DNA of 64,000 nucleotides from Chrysomallon squamiferum (GCA_012295275.1 CM022671.1:20794822-20858821), one strand, 5' to 3'; positions 12,171 to 23,186 are shown, counted from the stretch's first letter. Notes: generated by a model from the sequence alone, not told the origin. Numbers and translations: made by a program.

Positions 12171-13379
12171 TTAGCTTCATATTTCAGAGAAGACGAATAA
12201 GAGAAAGAAATATGACCACAAGACAAATAAATGAGTAAATAAACAAAAACTGAAACGAAGCATACTAGACCATTGACAAACAGGACAAGGAAAGTAATTA
12301 ACTTGTTAACTTTGCACATTCCATGAGAAAGCCATATTGAAATTAATTGACCTAGTAATACCTATTATCATATTCACAACCGGCTCGAAAAGTGCAATAA
12401 TTTATTAAGACGTTTTTTCTTTTTCAGTCTCTACGCGCATATTTGTTTTTCTTTAAAATAGTTTTTAATTTCATCTCTTCATATTCTTAAATGCATTAAA
12501 ATTATGATGTGACTCAGTTTCAAAAATGTAGTTCATAAAAAGAAGATTAAAACTTAGATCAGTTTCTACGTCATCTAGAACCTTCCATTAAAGTTTTGTT
12601 ACAACATTATAAAGTATGTCTTAATCAGTTTTATTTTTATTTATTTTCAGTTTGACAGATTTCGTCTGGAATGAATTATGATGTACACAAAGAATATTTT
12701 AATGTGTACCTTATATTTTTTAGCTAATTATGCATTTAGCAGTTAAAACAGAGATGCACCATTTTCGTCAGTATGATTTGTTGTACACATTTGTAATCTC
12801 TTATATATCTGATCCTGAATATATACATGTGATATTTTTATAAATGAGTTTTTTAGTAATATGAACCCGCTATTTAGATATTATTAAATATATTAACTAA
12901 GATCACATGACGAAATTAAGAAAAAGATTATAATAATGTTAGCACAGTATACCGCTTTTCTTCCTGTCCTTCCGTTTTCGGTTCATACAAATACTGTTAA
13001 GTGTAACGTGACAGTGACTGTTTCATGAGGGTGTGTACACCCAGCCTTGAGCTTTGTGGTTTTAAGCTGTATGATTTGTATGACTTTGGCAGGTTTGACT
13101 TACAACAAGGCTGCCTTGTGATATATAATTTTCGTCAAGTAACTGGTATCAACTAATACATATTATTGTCTAGTTTTCACCAACAAAGTAATAAGTCACA
13201 CTAAGAGTATATTAACATAAACAATTATAAGGAATACATAGTTAAATGTATGAATGTATGTACGTATGTATCTGTACCCAAAAGACAAACACAGGTATAC
13301 TAGGAAGAAATTGTTTTTTCTTTTATTACGAGTGCCAGATGAAAATTAAATCCTGAGTTAATAACAGATTGAATGGTAA

Positions 13380-13385
13380 TTTATT
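13380..13385 (-). terminator. Polyadenylation signal of copy C
   Basis: AATAAA on the minus strand, about 52 bases past the stop codon of the gene ending at 13437. It is in the same place as in copies B and D. Confidence 0.65.
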
Positions 13386-13436
13386 TCAGAGTCATTTTTG
13401 TTATTATTTGAAGACAAAAGTGTTGTCATGTAGCTG

Positions 13437-13977
13437 TTAACCCGTAGACGGAAGGTTTTTGGGGTTCAGTCTGCAGCAGGATCTGTCATTATCGCATTTG
13501 ACGTTGCTAATGGTTACCGCATCAGGTGGACATCCATCTTCATCCGTAGAGCAGTATATGATCTCTCCCTCTGCTCTTGGGAGGTCCATACAATCTGAAA
13601 TATAAAATTACTTACAGCTTACTAAAATTTCAAAACTGACTAACAGCAACACAGTAATAATAAGGAATGAATGAATGTATTAAAATTCATTTAACTTAAG
13701 CTCACACAAATGGACATAACCGGTTTTTTTTTTTTTTTTTATAAGAAACCCCGCTGTAGCAATTCTCTGAATACTCTAAAACATAACAACAACACTATTA
13801 ATAATAATAATAACAATATGCAAAAATAAAAAATACTAAATATATGAATAAATGAATAAATGAATAAATAAATAAATAAATAAGTATGTAAGTAAGTAAA
13901 TAAAAATAAAATTTACCTAAGTCTGAGGCTGCGGCGATAGAAAGCAAAACAGACAAAACTAACACGTATTTCAGCAT
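13437..13977 (-). CDS. Copy C: small secreted six-cysteine peptide
   Basis: Exon 1 is 13977-13917 and exon 2 is 13594-13437, with the same splice phase and signals as copy B and a product of 72 residues. The six cysteines are at the same positions (22, 35, 42, 54, 60, 61). Relative to copy B, exon 1 differs at one base (Cys9 to Ser in the signal peptide). Exon 2 differs at ten bases, all of them amino-acid changing: Gly24 to Asp, Ser43-Thr44 to Pro-Pro, and five substitutions in the C-terminal tail after the Cys-Cys doublet. The intron is close to that of copy B except for a poly-T tract near 13725. The function is unknown. A secreted role and a disulfide-bonded fold are inferred from the signal peptide and cysteines. 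Confidence 0.82.
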
Positions 13978-14026
13978 ATTGACGTTTCTCGATCAGTGGA
14001 TGAGAATAGTTTAGTTCTGTGATGAA

Positions 14027-14033
14027 TTTTATA
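14027..14033 (-). promoter_or_regulatory. TATA box of copy C
   Basis: TATAAAA on the minus strand about 50 bases before the ATG at 13977. It matches the other copies in sequence and distance. Confidence 0.6.
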
Positions 14034-14404
14034 CTTTATTTATACAGGTGAGAGTTTATTTTATTTTTTGTTATCTCTATTAATTACTTATTTATTGGTT
14101 TGTATTTTTTAATTATTATTTTTTTTTAACAATGGTTTTTTAGACGATAGTAAATATAATATTTAAGGCGAAAGCAATAACATGTATCTATATCTCTATC
14201 TTTTAATATTTAGTATAACATTTTCAATTAATAACCAGTTCTGTAGCTCACATATGCAGTCAAAGACTGACACATGGCTTTAATTTAATCGATAGTATAT
14301 TCAAAATAATAACTGACACATTTGTTTGTCGATAAAGCTAATATATATGTATATGTGATTCACTGAATATGAATATTTATCGTTATAAAATTGACTCAGA
14401 GAGG

Positions 14405-14407
<3 letters not shown>

Positions 14408-14490
<83 letters not shown>

Positions 14491-14575
14491 TTGTAGTGAC
14501 AGTCTTCTGTATATATATATATGTGTGTGTGTGTGTGTATGTCAGTATGTATGTATGTATGTATGTACGTATATT
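14408..14575. repeat. Compound TA / GA / GT / GTAT microsatellite
   Basis: TA repeats (14408-14456), GA repeats (14456-14488), GT repeats (about 14521-14538) and TATG repeats to 14575. This is the counterpart of the tract at 10796-11070. Confidence 0.93.
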
Positions 14576-14823
14576 TAATATAACGTTTTTTTTGGTTAAA
14601 TTATTCTATTTGCCAGTCAGCTCTGTTCTAATATACACACACATAAATATATATATATATATATACGTGATCTATTAAAGCAATAAATATTTATCTAATT
14701 GACTTATATTAGAATGCTCACAAATATGTGTTTATGTGAGCCAGTCTGTAAGTTTATATGTGAGCGAGATAAAGGAAGAGTGAGGAAAAGAGAAAAAGAA
14801 GAAGAGTTAAGGAAAGAATGAAT

Positions 14824-14825
<2 letters not shown>

Positions 14826-14892
<67 letters not shown>
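14826..14892. repeat. (GA)n microsatellite at a deletion junction
   Basis: About 33 GA repeats. In units B and C the GA array is followed by the X, Q and Y blocks. Here it is followed directly by Z-block sequence ('tttgttgttttaaactg'), which elsewhere lies roughly 1.7 kb further on. The array thus marks the edge of a deletion. Confidence 0.85.
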
Positions 14893-14895
<3 letters not shown>

Positions 14896-15219
14896 TGTTG
14901 TTTTAAACTGTATGATTTGTATGACTGTTGGCAGGTGTGACTTGCAACAAGGCTGCCCTGTGATATATAATTTTGAGCAAGTAACTGGTATCAACTAATA
15001 CATATTATTGTCTAGTTTCCATCAACAAAGTTATAAGTCACACTAAGAGTATATTAGCATAAACAATATAAGGAATAGATAATTATATGCATGAACGTAT
15101 GTACTTATGTACGTATAAACATAAAACAAACACAGATACATTAAGAAGAAAAATTGTTTCTTTTATTACGAACGGCAGATGAAAATTAAAACTTGAATTA
15201 ATAACAGATTGAACAGTAA

Positions 15220-15225
15220 TTTATT
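15220..15225 (-). terminator. Polyadenylation signal of copy D
   Basis: AATAAA on the minus strand about 42 bases past the ancestral stop of copy D. It is conserved in copies B and C. Confidence 0.55.
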
Positions 15226-15266
15226 TCACAGTCATTTTTGTTATTATTTGAAGAGAAAAGTGTAGA

Positions 15267-16263
15267 CTATCCCGTAGACAATGGGCTGCCGATGCTGATT
15301 TTGCAGCAGGATATGCCAAAATCGCAAGTGATGTTGCTGATTGTTTCCTCTTCAGACGGACACCCTTCTACTAACCCAGAGCAGTACACGATCTCGCCTC
15401 TCCCCTTGGGCTGTTGATACAATCTGAAATATAAAATTACTTACAATTTATAAAAATTTCAAAACTGACCAACAGCAACATTTTAATAATAAGGAATGAA
15501 TGAATGAATGTAGTAAAATTAATTTAACTTAAACTGATGCTAATGGACATTGGGTGATTTTTGTAACAAAACCCGTTTTGTAGCAGTTCTCTGAATACTC
15601 TGAAACATAACAACAAGAATAACAACAACACTATTAATAATAATAATAACATTAAAATATAATAATAAAATGAACAGCAACAGTAATAATTAACTAACTA
15701 ACTGATTAATAAACTAACTAACTAATAAAATGGTCGATTAAAACAATAGTATTTACATATTTATTGGTGTATTTTTTCACTTCACTGAGCATTGTTATCT
15801 TTTAATAAACAACAATATGTATCACGGTATCCTCTCTGTCTCTTTCAGTCCCTCTCTTTCTCGATATGTATGTGTATTTTCACATTCCTAAATTTATAAT
15901 AATGATGATGATGATGATGACGATGATAATTTGTTTTACGGTGATGAAGCTAATTCATTATTATCCTTTTCCGAAACCTGTGTTTTAGTAACAAAGAGAT
16001 ACACTTTTATATATTTCTCTGTTTTGTTATGCATGCATGTGTGTGTGCGTGTGTTTGCGTGTGTGTGAATATAATCATTCTAAAGGCAGCATAAATATTG
16101 TAATGTTACAATTAATAAATGAAAGAGCAAAAATATAAATAAATAAATAAAATAAAATATGAATAAAAAAGTAAGTAAGGAAGTAAATAAAAATAAATTT
16201 ACCTAAGTCTGAGGCTGCGGCGATCGAAAGCAAAACACACAAAACTAACACGTATTTCAGCAT
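15267..16263 (-). pseudogene. Copy D: secreted six-cysteine peptide gene, frameshifted
   Basis: Exon 1 is 16263-16203, with the same signal peptide residues as copy B apart from one silent change. Exon 2 is 15423-15267 and is 157 bases, one fewer than the 158 of copies B and C. The missing base falls near 15390-15400. The frame then reaches TAG at 15371-15373, giving 37 residues with no Cys-Cys doublet. Downstream of the shift the other frame stays open to the ancestral stop (15267-15269), and the remaining cysteine codons keep the family spacing x6, x11, x5. The intron is 779 bases, longer than in B and C. This is either a very recent pseudogene or a sequencing or assembly indel. The mature exon is far more diverged than the signal exon. 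Confidence 0.75.
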
Positions 16264-16312
16264 ATTGACGTTTCTCGATCAGGCGATGAGAATAGTTTAG
16301 TTCTGTGCTGAA

Positions 16313-16319
16313 TTTTATA
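16313..16319 (-). promoter_or_regulatory. TATA box of copy D
   Basis: TATAAAA on the minus strand about 50 bases before the ATG at 16263, as in the other copies. Confidence 0.58.
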
Positions 16320-16627
16320 CTTTATTTATAGAGGTGAGAGTTTATCTTACTTTGGTGATTTCTGTTAATTACATATTTTTCGGTTCATTTTTTTTATTAT
16401 TATTATTTTTAGCAATGGGTGATTTAGACCATAATTAATGTAAACTTAAATATTGTAAGATTATATTTAATGCGGAAGCAATAATACGTATCTATATCTC
16501 TATCTTTTAATAAATAACAAAACATTTTCAGTTAATATGCAGCATTTCACGGTTTTAATTTAATCGACTCATTGAAAAAAATTAATATTTATCGTTATGA
16601 AATTGACTCAGAGGGGAACATCTATAC

Positions 16628-16664
<37 letters not shown>
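16628..16664. repeat. TA and GA microsatellite
   Basis: Short TA array followed by about 11 GA repeats. Confidence 0.85.
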
Positions 16665-16667
<3 letters not shown>

Positions 16668-17654
16668 TGTTATATACCTTTTAAAATGTTTGTCAATAAA
16701 TATATTATTAATAATAATTTTATTTGTAGCTTTTAAAATTTTAGTATAAGAATATCTCGGTCAGTGAATAACCTTAATCAATTCTTCAGATAACTTTTCT
16801 ATCTAGTCAGGTCGCTTCTTATTGCAGGGTGAAATGATTGATTTGTTCCAGTAATTGTTTTAATAATTCAAAAGTTAATGCATATGAATGCATTTAGTTG
16901 AAAAACACGAAATGTTTATCCACTGTCATATAAATCACACATACACACTTTAACAGATACATTCACATATACATTTACAAGCTACACATCGCAAACGTGC
17001 ACACGCAAATATATACATTAATATATATTCTGGAATCAGACCATTGACATGAGGGTGAATAATTAAAGTGTGAAAAAATAATAGCAACAGTAAAAAAATA
17101 AAATAAAATAACAGCAACAGTAACAAGCAAGCAAAACAGATTTTTGAAGAGTTCAGACAATATTTAAAAAAAAAAATTAAATTAAAAAAATATAAAATAA
17201 AACGACAAACAAAATAAAAGAGAGGTTTTATAAAAATGTAATTTGGGTGATTCCTGTTGTAAATGGAAAACTCGACTGTGATGTTTGTTCATAGTGTCGA
17301 ATGGAGACCATTCCGACAATGTCTACAGTATGTTTTAGCCTGCACGGACTATTTGCTTTTTGTTACATGTACGTTTTTCGTGTCCCCGCATACTTTCACA
17401 CTGGAATGCAATACACATACTATGTGGCTTTGTCACTGAGCTAGATGGATGTTACAACTTAAGCAAAACTTTTGTTTAGCTTCAACTTTTCATGACTCGA
17501 ATCGATAGCTACATTGTGGACACATTGGAGTATTTTTAATTCAGCTAAAGCAGAATGTGAAAATTAAATGAATATCATTGACGGCAGTCTCTCTTCTGAA
17601 ATTATGAAAGCGACCATTTACAGCTTGACTACGTAACTGCAGGATTAATGTAGG

Positions 17655-17720
17655 ACTCGATGGCTCATGAGAAATTTACAAAAGTTTGAGAAGCCACATC
17701 AGAGATTCGATCCCTACATA
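17655..17720 (+). mobile_element. Possible tRNA-derived SINE relic
   Basis: GATGGCTCATGAG (about 17659-17671) resembles an A-box and GATTCGATCCC (17704-17714) a B-box, with tRNA-like spacing of about 35-40 bases. No stable cloverleaf is obvious, so a decayed SINE head is the likeliest reading. Confidence 0.35.
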
Positions 17721-17806
17721 CTTTAGACCGAAGTTCAGTAAATTAATCATAGAAATGAAAAGATCTGACGTAGTCTGAGTAATCAGTGTTCACTCAATAT
17801 CCCTCG

Positions 17807-17820
17807 CAGTGACGTCACTG
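17807..17820. promoter_or_regulatory. 14-base palindrome with perfect CRE core
   Basis: CAGTGACGTCACTG is a perfect palindrome containing TGACGTCA, the binding site of CREB/ATF factors. It stands in unique, moderately CpG-containing DNA (17240-18110). No adjacent first exon was recognised, so regulatory function is inference. Confidence 0.35.
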
Positions 17821-18181
17821 AAGACAGCTTGAAGTCAATACAGTGTTAGTGAGAAAACGATTGATGAAGAAAACGCCAGACAAACAGGAAAACGCGTGCC
17901 GGCTATCGGATACATTGCTGTATGAACAACTCCGGGGTTAATACCAGAAAAGCTTTCATTTAAGATTTAGTCAACGATAAGAATGCGTTATTTGAACTCA
18001 CTCCCAGTTTGTCAGCGGGAAAACTCACAACGCAGAGGCACTCGCGTTAATCTAGAGAAAGTCTTGAGAAGATTGTCTTGATTTTGTAGCCAACAATTTT
18101 CGTGATTTTTAAAACTTAATTTGGCTATAGTCTTGAAACATCTGTAAGTTAAACTGAAAATGCAACTATATGTCATTTATC

Positions 18182-18218
<37 letters not shown>

Positions 18219-19815
18219 ATAATAATAATAATATTAATAATAATAAAAACACAAAAATAAGTAAAATAAAATACAAAATAAAATAATAATGATAATAATA
18301 ATAATAATAAAAAAGAGGAAAATCAACAACAGATTGATACTAGGTAAATCCTGTACATAGCTAGCTGTATGGAATGTCGAAATGACATGACTATTAGGCA
18401 AAAGCTGGAATAACGCTGAAACAAACAAAACTGTTATAAATAAATAAGTCTGGCTTAATGTTTAATAATATAACAGCATAAACTAATAGCAACAATAACA
18501 ACAGTTATAAATAAATAATAAAAAGGTCGATTAAACATGGTGGAACAATAGATAAAATTAAATTATTTACATTTTATTGGCGTTCTGTACACTTCAGTAA
18601 GTATTTTCATGGTTTAGAAAACGAATCTTTCTTTCTTTCTTTCTTTCTCTCTATCTATCTACCTCTCCATATCTCTGTCTCTGTCGTATACTTTATTTAT
18701 GTTTAGTGACAGACAGACGGACAGAGTGACAGAGAAAGAGAGATACTAACGGAGATATAGAAAGTGAGAAAGAAAGAGTAATATATCCATAGTCACACAG
18801 AAAACTGCGAGAGTCAAAGAGGGATGAAATTAAATAGAAATTTAAACTGAGATAAAATGTGTGAGAGAGAGAGAGAAAGAGAGAGATGCGACTGAATGTC
18901 CATCAGTTCTACCAGTTTTAACTGTCACATACAAATCTTAAAATTATATCTCACACAGAATAACAGAATTACATTATTATCAGGTAACCTCACAAGCTAG
19001 AGAAACGTAGTAGTTTCAGATCATTTCAGAAAGAGATCATTTTAACTTTTAAAAAAAAGTGTGTGCGTTTGAAATTTGTAATATCGTGTCTGTATCCTTT
19101 CTGTTTTCATAATAATAGTTTTTGTTTTCAGTAACCACAGTTTTACATGGGTTAGATCTATGTAGAAAGTTTGTAGATCTCAACAAGTGAACGGAATGAT
19201 TGGAAAAATTCCACAAAGACTGAGTGATTGAAAGTTTTGATACCAGAAATGATGGAGAAAAGAAAAAAGAATATGCCTTGATTGCATGCTGAAAATTTAA
19301 ACATAAAAGGAGCAACATCATTATTTCTTACTAAAGCATCGTATTTTTTTGTTGTTGTTAAATGCATCAACTGTCTCCTGAAAAATATTCCATCTCGATA
19401 CAAAATGGATCTTGTTTTTCTTAATTTTTGTTATGGAACGTTTGTTTTGAAAGATAAGAAATATAGTGTTTAATCTGAAACAATAACTGGTCAAAATGTA
19501 TCCCAAGAAAGAACATTTATTTATTTATGTTCTGATTACAACAATGATAAAAAAAGCTGAGAGCCTTTTTTTTTTTTTTTTTTTTTCGGATGGAAATTAC
19601 ATAATTAATTCGATGTAAACGAATGAACGTATAAATGAATAAACGAATGGCTGACTAATTGAACGAATGGTTGAATGAATAAATGAATAAATAAATAGTT
19701 GTTTAATAAAACTTCGTTCAGTTTCATTATTACTGGTTATCAGGCGTCAAAAATCTGCAATAGTTTAGTATAATGATGATGGTACGCATATTGGTACAAG
19801 GAGGGAAGTACTTAC

Positions 19816-19853
19816 CCAACCAAGTCTTTGGAAAGCTGATCTTGGAGTTCTGA
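19816..19853 (-). other. Candidate 38-base microexon
   Basis: On the minus strand a pyrimidine-rich acceptor (ATTTTCTGTTCCAG) precedes 38 bases followed by a consensus donor, GTAAGT. All three frames are open. It lies on the same strand as, and upstream of, the peptide genes, so it could be a 5' untranslated or upstream exon, or part of an unrelated gene. Only splice-site quality supports it. Confidence 0.3.
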
Positions 19854-20857
19854 CTGGAACAGAAAATTATACTGTAAACGGTTTGATTGATCCATCATAG
19901 CATTTTAGGCTACGGCTGCTTTTCCTGTAAACTGACATTCGTCCCTTTACGTGGAAGTTGAACAAATTTTACATGTTAATCATTAATGATGTGATTTAGT
20001 CAGTTTCTTAATCAAGAAAGTTTAGACCAGGATAAATAAAGTCATAAAGTTATTCTTAGTTTTGTTGAACCTTATAATAGATATAAATGAAGATTTAGAT
20101 TTGGTCAACCTAGATATAAATAAATATTTTCAGCTTGGTTCAGCTTATGAAGACAAATGGAGTCTTGGGTATGCTGAACCTACCAATAAAAATAAATGAA
20201 ACTGGACAATGAATTTTCTTCATTGTTATACTGCACCCTTTGACAGCGTACAGTACTTAAAATAAAACCAGTTTATGCCTTACTCTTACTTATTTATTTG
20301 TTTTCCAATTAACGATGTTGCCAGAAAAATAAAATAAAACATCTTGATTGCCCAAAGGAGTTTTTAGGACATTGTTTATTGTTTTTGCGTCTTTATGAGA
20401 TTTTTTTTTTACTTAATCCAAAAGGCTTGGTGGTCTTTTTAACCAAAACAAAACAGACTCTATATGTTAGTCCTAATGTTGTTAAAAAAATTCCTTGTTC
20501 TTATTTTACTTTTACATTCCTGTTTTTGAGTTAACTGTCACGTACTGACGGAATAGCAAGACTTCCATTACTGCTGGAAAGGGAACGTTAACGGATATTG
20601 TGTCAGTTTTTATTTTTCGGCGAATTTGCCAAATGTTTCTTCGAGTGCTTGCAGCACTTCCATTTGGCAAGAATGATTACCTTTCATTGCCAATCGATAA
20701 GCTGGTTCGTAAAAATCCAACAAAAGACGATACGTCACGGCGGGACACAGACTTCAGATTACTGACGTGGATTAATAAAAAGAAACTACGTTTCTTGTTT
20801 TTCTTTCTCAACAGCCAACTTCACCGCTTCCATAACATGGCTGAGCAAAAAAAGTCT

Positions 20858-20890
<33 letters not shown>

Positions 20891-21059
20891 CTCTCTCTGG
20901 CACTTTTTCTGTGCTTTCATCTCTTGTTAACTTTCATAAATCTTGTATTTCCCTAAATTGATGTTTCTATCTATTCCATCTCTCTGGGTTTTTCTTTTTC
21001 CCGTTTCTGTGAAAAAAAAAAAAAAAAACTATTCATTAAAGGTAAATTACTTTGTCAAA

Positions 21060-21122
21060 AGATGATGATAATAATAATAGTAATAGTAGTAGTAATAATA
21101 AAAAAAAAAAAAATAATAATAA

Positions 21123-21153
<31 letters not shown>

Positions 21154-21235
21154 AACAAGAACAAGAAGAACAAGAACAACAACAGCAACAAAAACAACAA
21201 GTATGATAATGATAATGATGACGATGATAATATCG
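21060..21235. repeat. Compound trinucleotide tract
   Basis: Successive GAT, AAT, AGT, A-tract, AAT, AAG, AAC and GAT repeats. Asn/Lys-rich and Leu-rich frames in this interval are translations of the repeat. Confidence 0.92.
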
Positions 21236-21979
21236 TCGTATTTATAGTTTAGAAGAAAAAAAATAAAAAGAAATATTGCAACAATAAGACATAAATAAAT
21301 AAACAAATAAATAAATGAAAATAGAAACAGTTGACTATAATAATTATTATTATTAGATTTCTTTAATCAAGTTTACATAACTCTGACCAAATACACAAAT
21401 AAGGAAAACTGCGCAGTTTTAGTAAGTTTGCCCATTCCACGATGAAGTCATGTTGACAATAAGTGACCTAATAATACCCACTTGTCATATTCGCAACCAG
21501 CTCGAATGATTCAGTAATTTGATTAATACTTTTTTTTTTTTTTTTTTTTTACTTTTTCAAAAATCGACATTCGATTTCTGCTCGCGGTTTTTTCTTCAAG
21601 ACAATTTTTAATTTCATCTCTTCAGATTTCTATAAGTTTCTAAAACATGGTGTGACACAAACTTTTTTATCATTATTATCTCATGAAAAGAAGGTTAAGG
21701 CTAAAATCAATTTCTAGGTCGTTTTGACCTTTCCTTACGGTTTCATCATAAAATTTTCAAGTATATTTTAATCAGTTTGTCTCTTCCATTTTCGTTTTGA
21801 CAGAATATTCTTAGAAGTGGTGTCTAAGATGAATTGTTATATACAAAGCATATGTTTAATGTTTACGTTTTGAATTACGTACATTTATGTTTATAATAGA
21901 CAGATATTTTCTTAAAATCAATTTAGTAACTATTACCAGCAATATGGTTCTGAGGTATGTAAAATAAGTAGGATAAGAC

Positions 21980-22152
21980 AATCAATAAAAAGCCAAAAAA
22001 GGACAAATAATCAAAACACAAAACCCGGACAATAAACAAAATGAATAAACAAAGAGATATACAAACAAAATAGCAACCATGTAAATAAATAAATAAATAA
22101 ATAAATAAAAGCTAAAAATGAAAAAATACAATAACAACAAAAACAAAAAAAA

Positions 22153-22199
<47 letters not shown>

Positions 22200-22440
22200 T
22201 AATAATAATAATAATAAATAAATAAATAAATAAATAAAAACTTTTAAACAAAATCTATAAATAATTTAAAAAAAAAAAATAAAAAAATAAAATTAAAAAA
22301 AAAAAAATATATAGTAATAATAGAAAAATATTTAGATAAAAAATGAAGTAAAATGAACAAAACAACCAAAAAAAAAAAAAAAAAACCACACGAACAAATG
22401 AAACTGTAAAACAGTCATCAATAAATAAATGAAAAAGTCC
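21980..22440. repeat. AT-rich AAAT/AAT microsatellite block
   Basis: AAAT tetranucleotides (22081-22110), a long AAT array (22155-22217), AAAT again (22217-22240) and several poly-A tracts to 22386. It separates the peptide-gene array from the next unique region. Nothing coding is supportable. Confidence 0.9.
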
Positions 22441-22960
22441 ACACACACAAAAACAAAGTGCGTGTTATGGAAAGCGGGCAGCTGTACTAGTCAGCCAGGC
22501 AGGTGAAGTTTCTCCTCATCTACCTCACACCTCAGTAACTTGCAGATGTAGCAGACGTCGTCGTCTAACGTCGCAACAGCCATGTTGTTTACATACATCT
22601 GACGATCTGTTTTATTCATGGCGCCATTTCGCATCACGGTGCTGTCGGAAATAGAAAGAAGCGCGATTGTAATTAGCGGGAAGAAACATTTTCGTATTTC
22701 TGAGCATTCGCATGTAATTTTCCAGGCCACCTATTCTTTGCTGGAAATTGTAGTGGCTTCCTATCTCCTATTAAACATCGTGGAACCCACGAAGTTGCTC
22801 ATTACAAGGTGCTGGATTCTGTTACTGCGTATTGATCTTTGCTGGACGGACCCGCCAAGACGAGACACATGTATCTTTTTCTTTAACACAGAGCTCAGAT
22901 TCCTCGTGTCTCTCGACGCTTCGCGTGGTTTTTACTGGCTTACACTGACACTTTAGTAGC
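22441..22960. other. Unique, GC-richer segment with overlapping open frames
   Basis: The base composition is clearly higher in GC than the flanks and repeats are absent. Open frames exist on both strands (minus 22730-22491, 79 codons; plus 22618-22956, 112 codons). The minus frame has a hydrophobic stretch near residue 15 and a cysteine-bearing C terminus. I recognise no domain in either. It could be an exon, a promoter or another conserved element. Confidence 0.3.
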
Positions 22961-23124
22961 TGTTAAGATTTATCCATTGCTTTACAGTCCTTGCTTTGTT
23001 TACCTGTTCGTTAGCTTTATTAATTCACAGTTTTTCGTCAAATGTGAAATTCATTAATTTAAAAAAAAAATAAAAAAAATATTAATTAAGCTTAATTTAT
23101 TATTATCATCATCACCATCAACAT

Positions 23125-23132
23125 CATCATCA

Positions 23133-23185
<53 letters not shown>

Positions 23186-23186
23186 T
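23125..23186. repeat. (ATT)n microsatellite
   Basis: Pure ATT repeats preceded by imperfect ATC repeats from about 23100. Confidence 0.95.

Larger units (their letters stand above)
16735..21900 (-). other. Unit E: decayed, exon-less array unit
   Basis: Fragments related to the array blocks are scattered here. A Q-like segment lies at about 16735-16945, an X-like segment at about 18960-19020, a Y start with 'caatcgataagctgg' at about 20688-20703, and Y continuation with 'cgcaaccagctcga' at about 21420-21660. A segment like the extra intron sequence of copy D lies at about 18515-18690. No signal exon and no six-cysteine exon was found, so this is an old or rearranged unit. The rest is unique AT-rich DNA with poly-A/T tracts (18187-18216, 20858-20888). 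Confidence 0.6.
6030..21970 (-). repeat. Tandem segmental array of secreted-peptide genes
   Basis: Related blocks recur in the same order in successive units. They are: a P block with a 'ccattaaag...gaatatttatctaa' motif, a GA array, an X block with 'acattattatcagg', a Q block with 'ttgtctctattgtgg', a Y block with 'aatcgataagctgc', a Z block with 'gggtgtgtacacccagcc', then exon 2, intron, exon 1 and 5' flank. Unit A spans about 6030-7465, B 7466-11090, C 11095-14590, D 14590-16620 and a decayed unit E about 16735-21900. Exon 1 start spacings are about 3.16, 3.65 and 2.29 kb. This is a head-to-tail duplication with internal deletions in units A and D. Boundaries are approximate because they were aligned by eye. 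Confidence 0.85.

Noticed and set aside
20600-20956. 118-codon plus-strand frame
   Set aside because: It overlaps the Y block of the decayed array unit and ends in a poly-T-encoded Phe run. The counterpart blocks in units B and C are non-coding.
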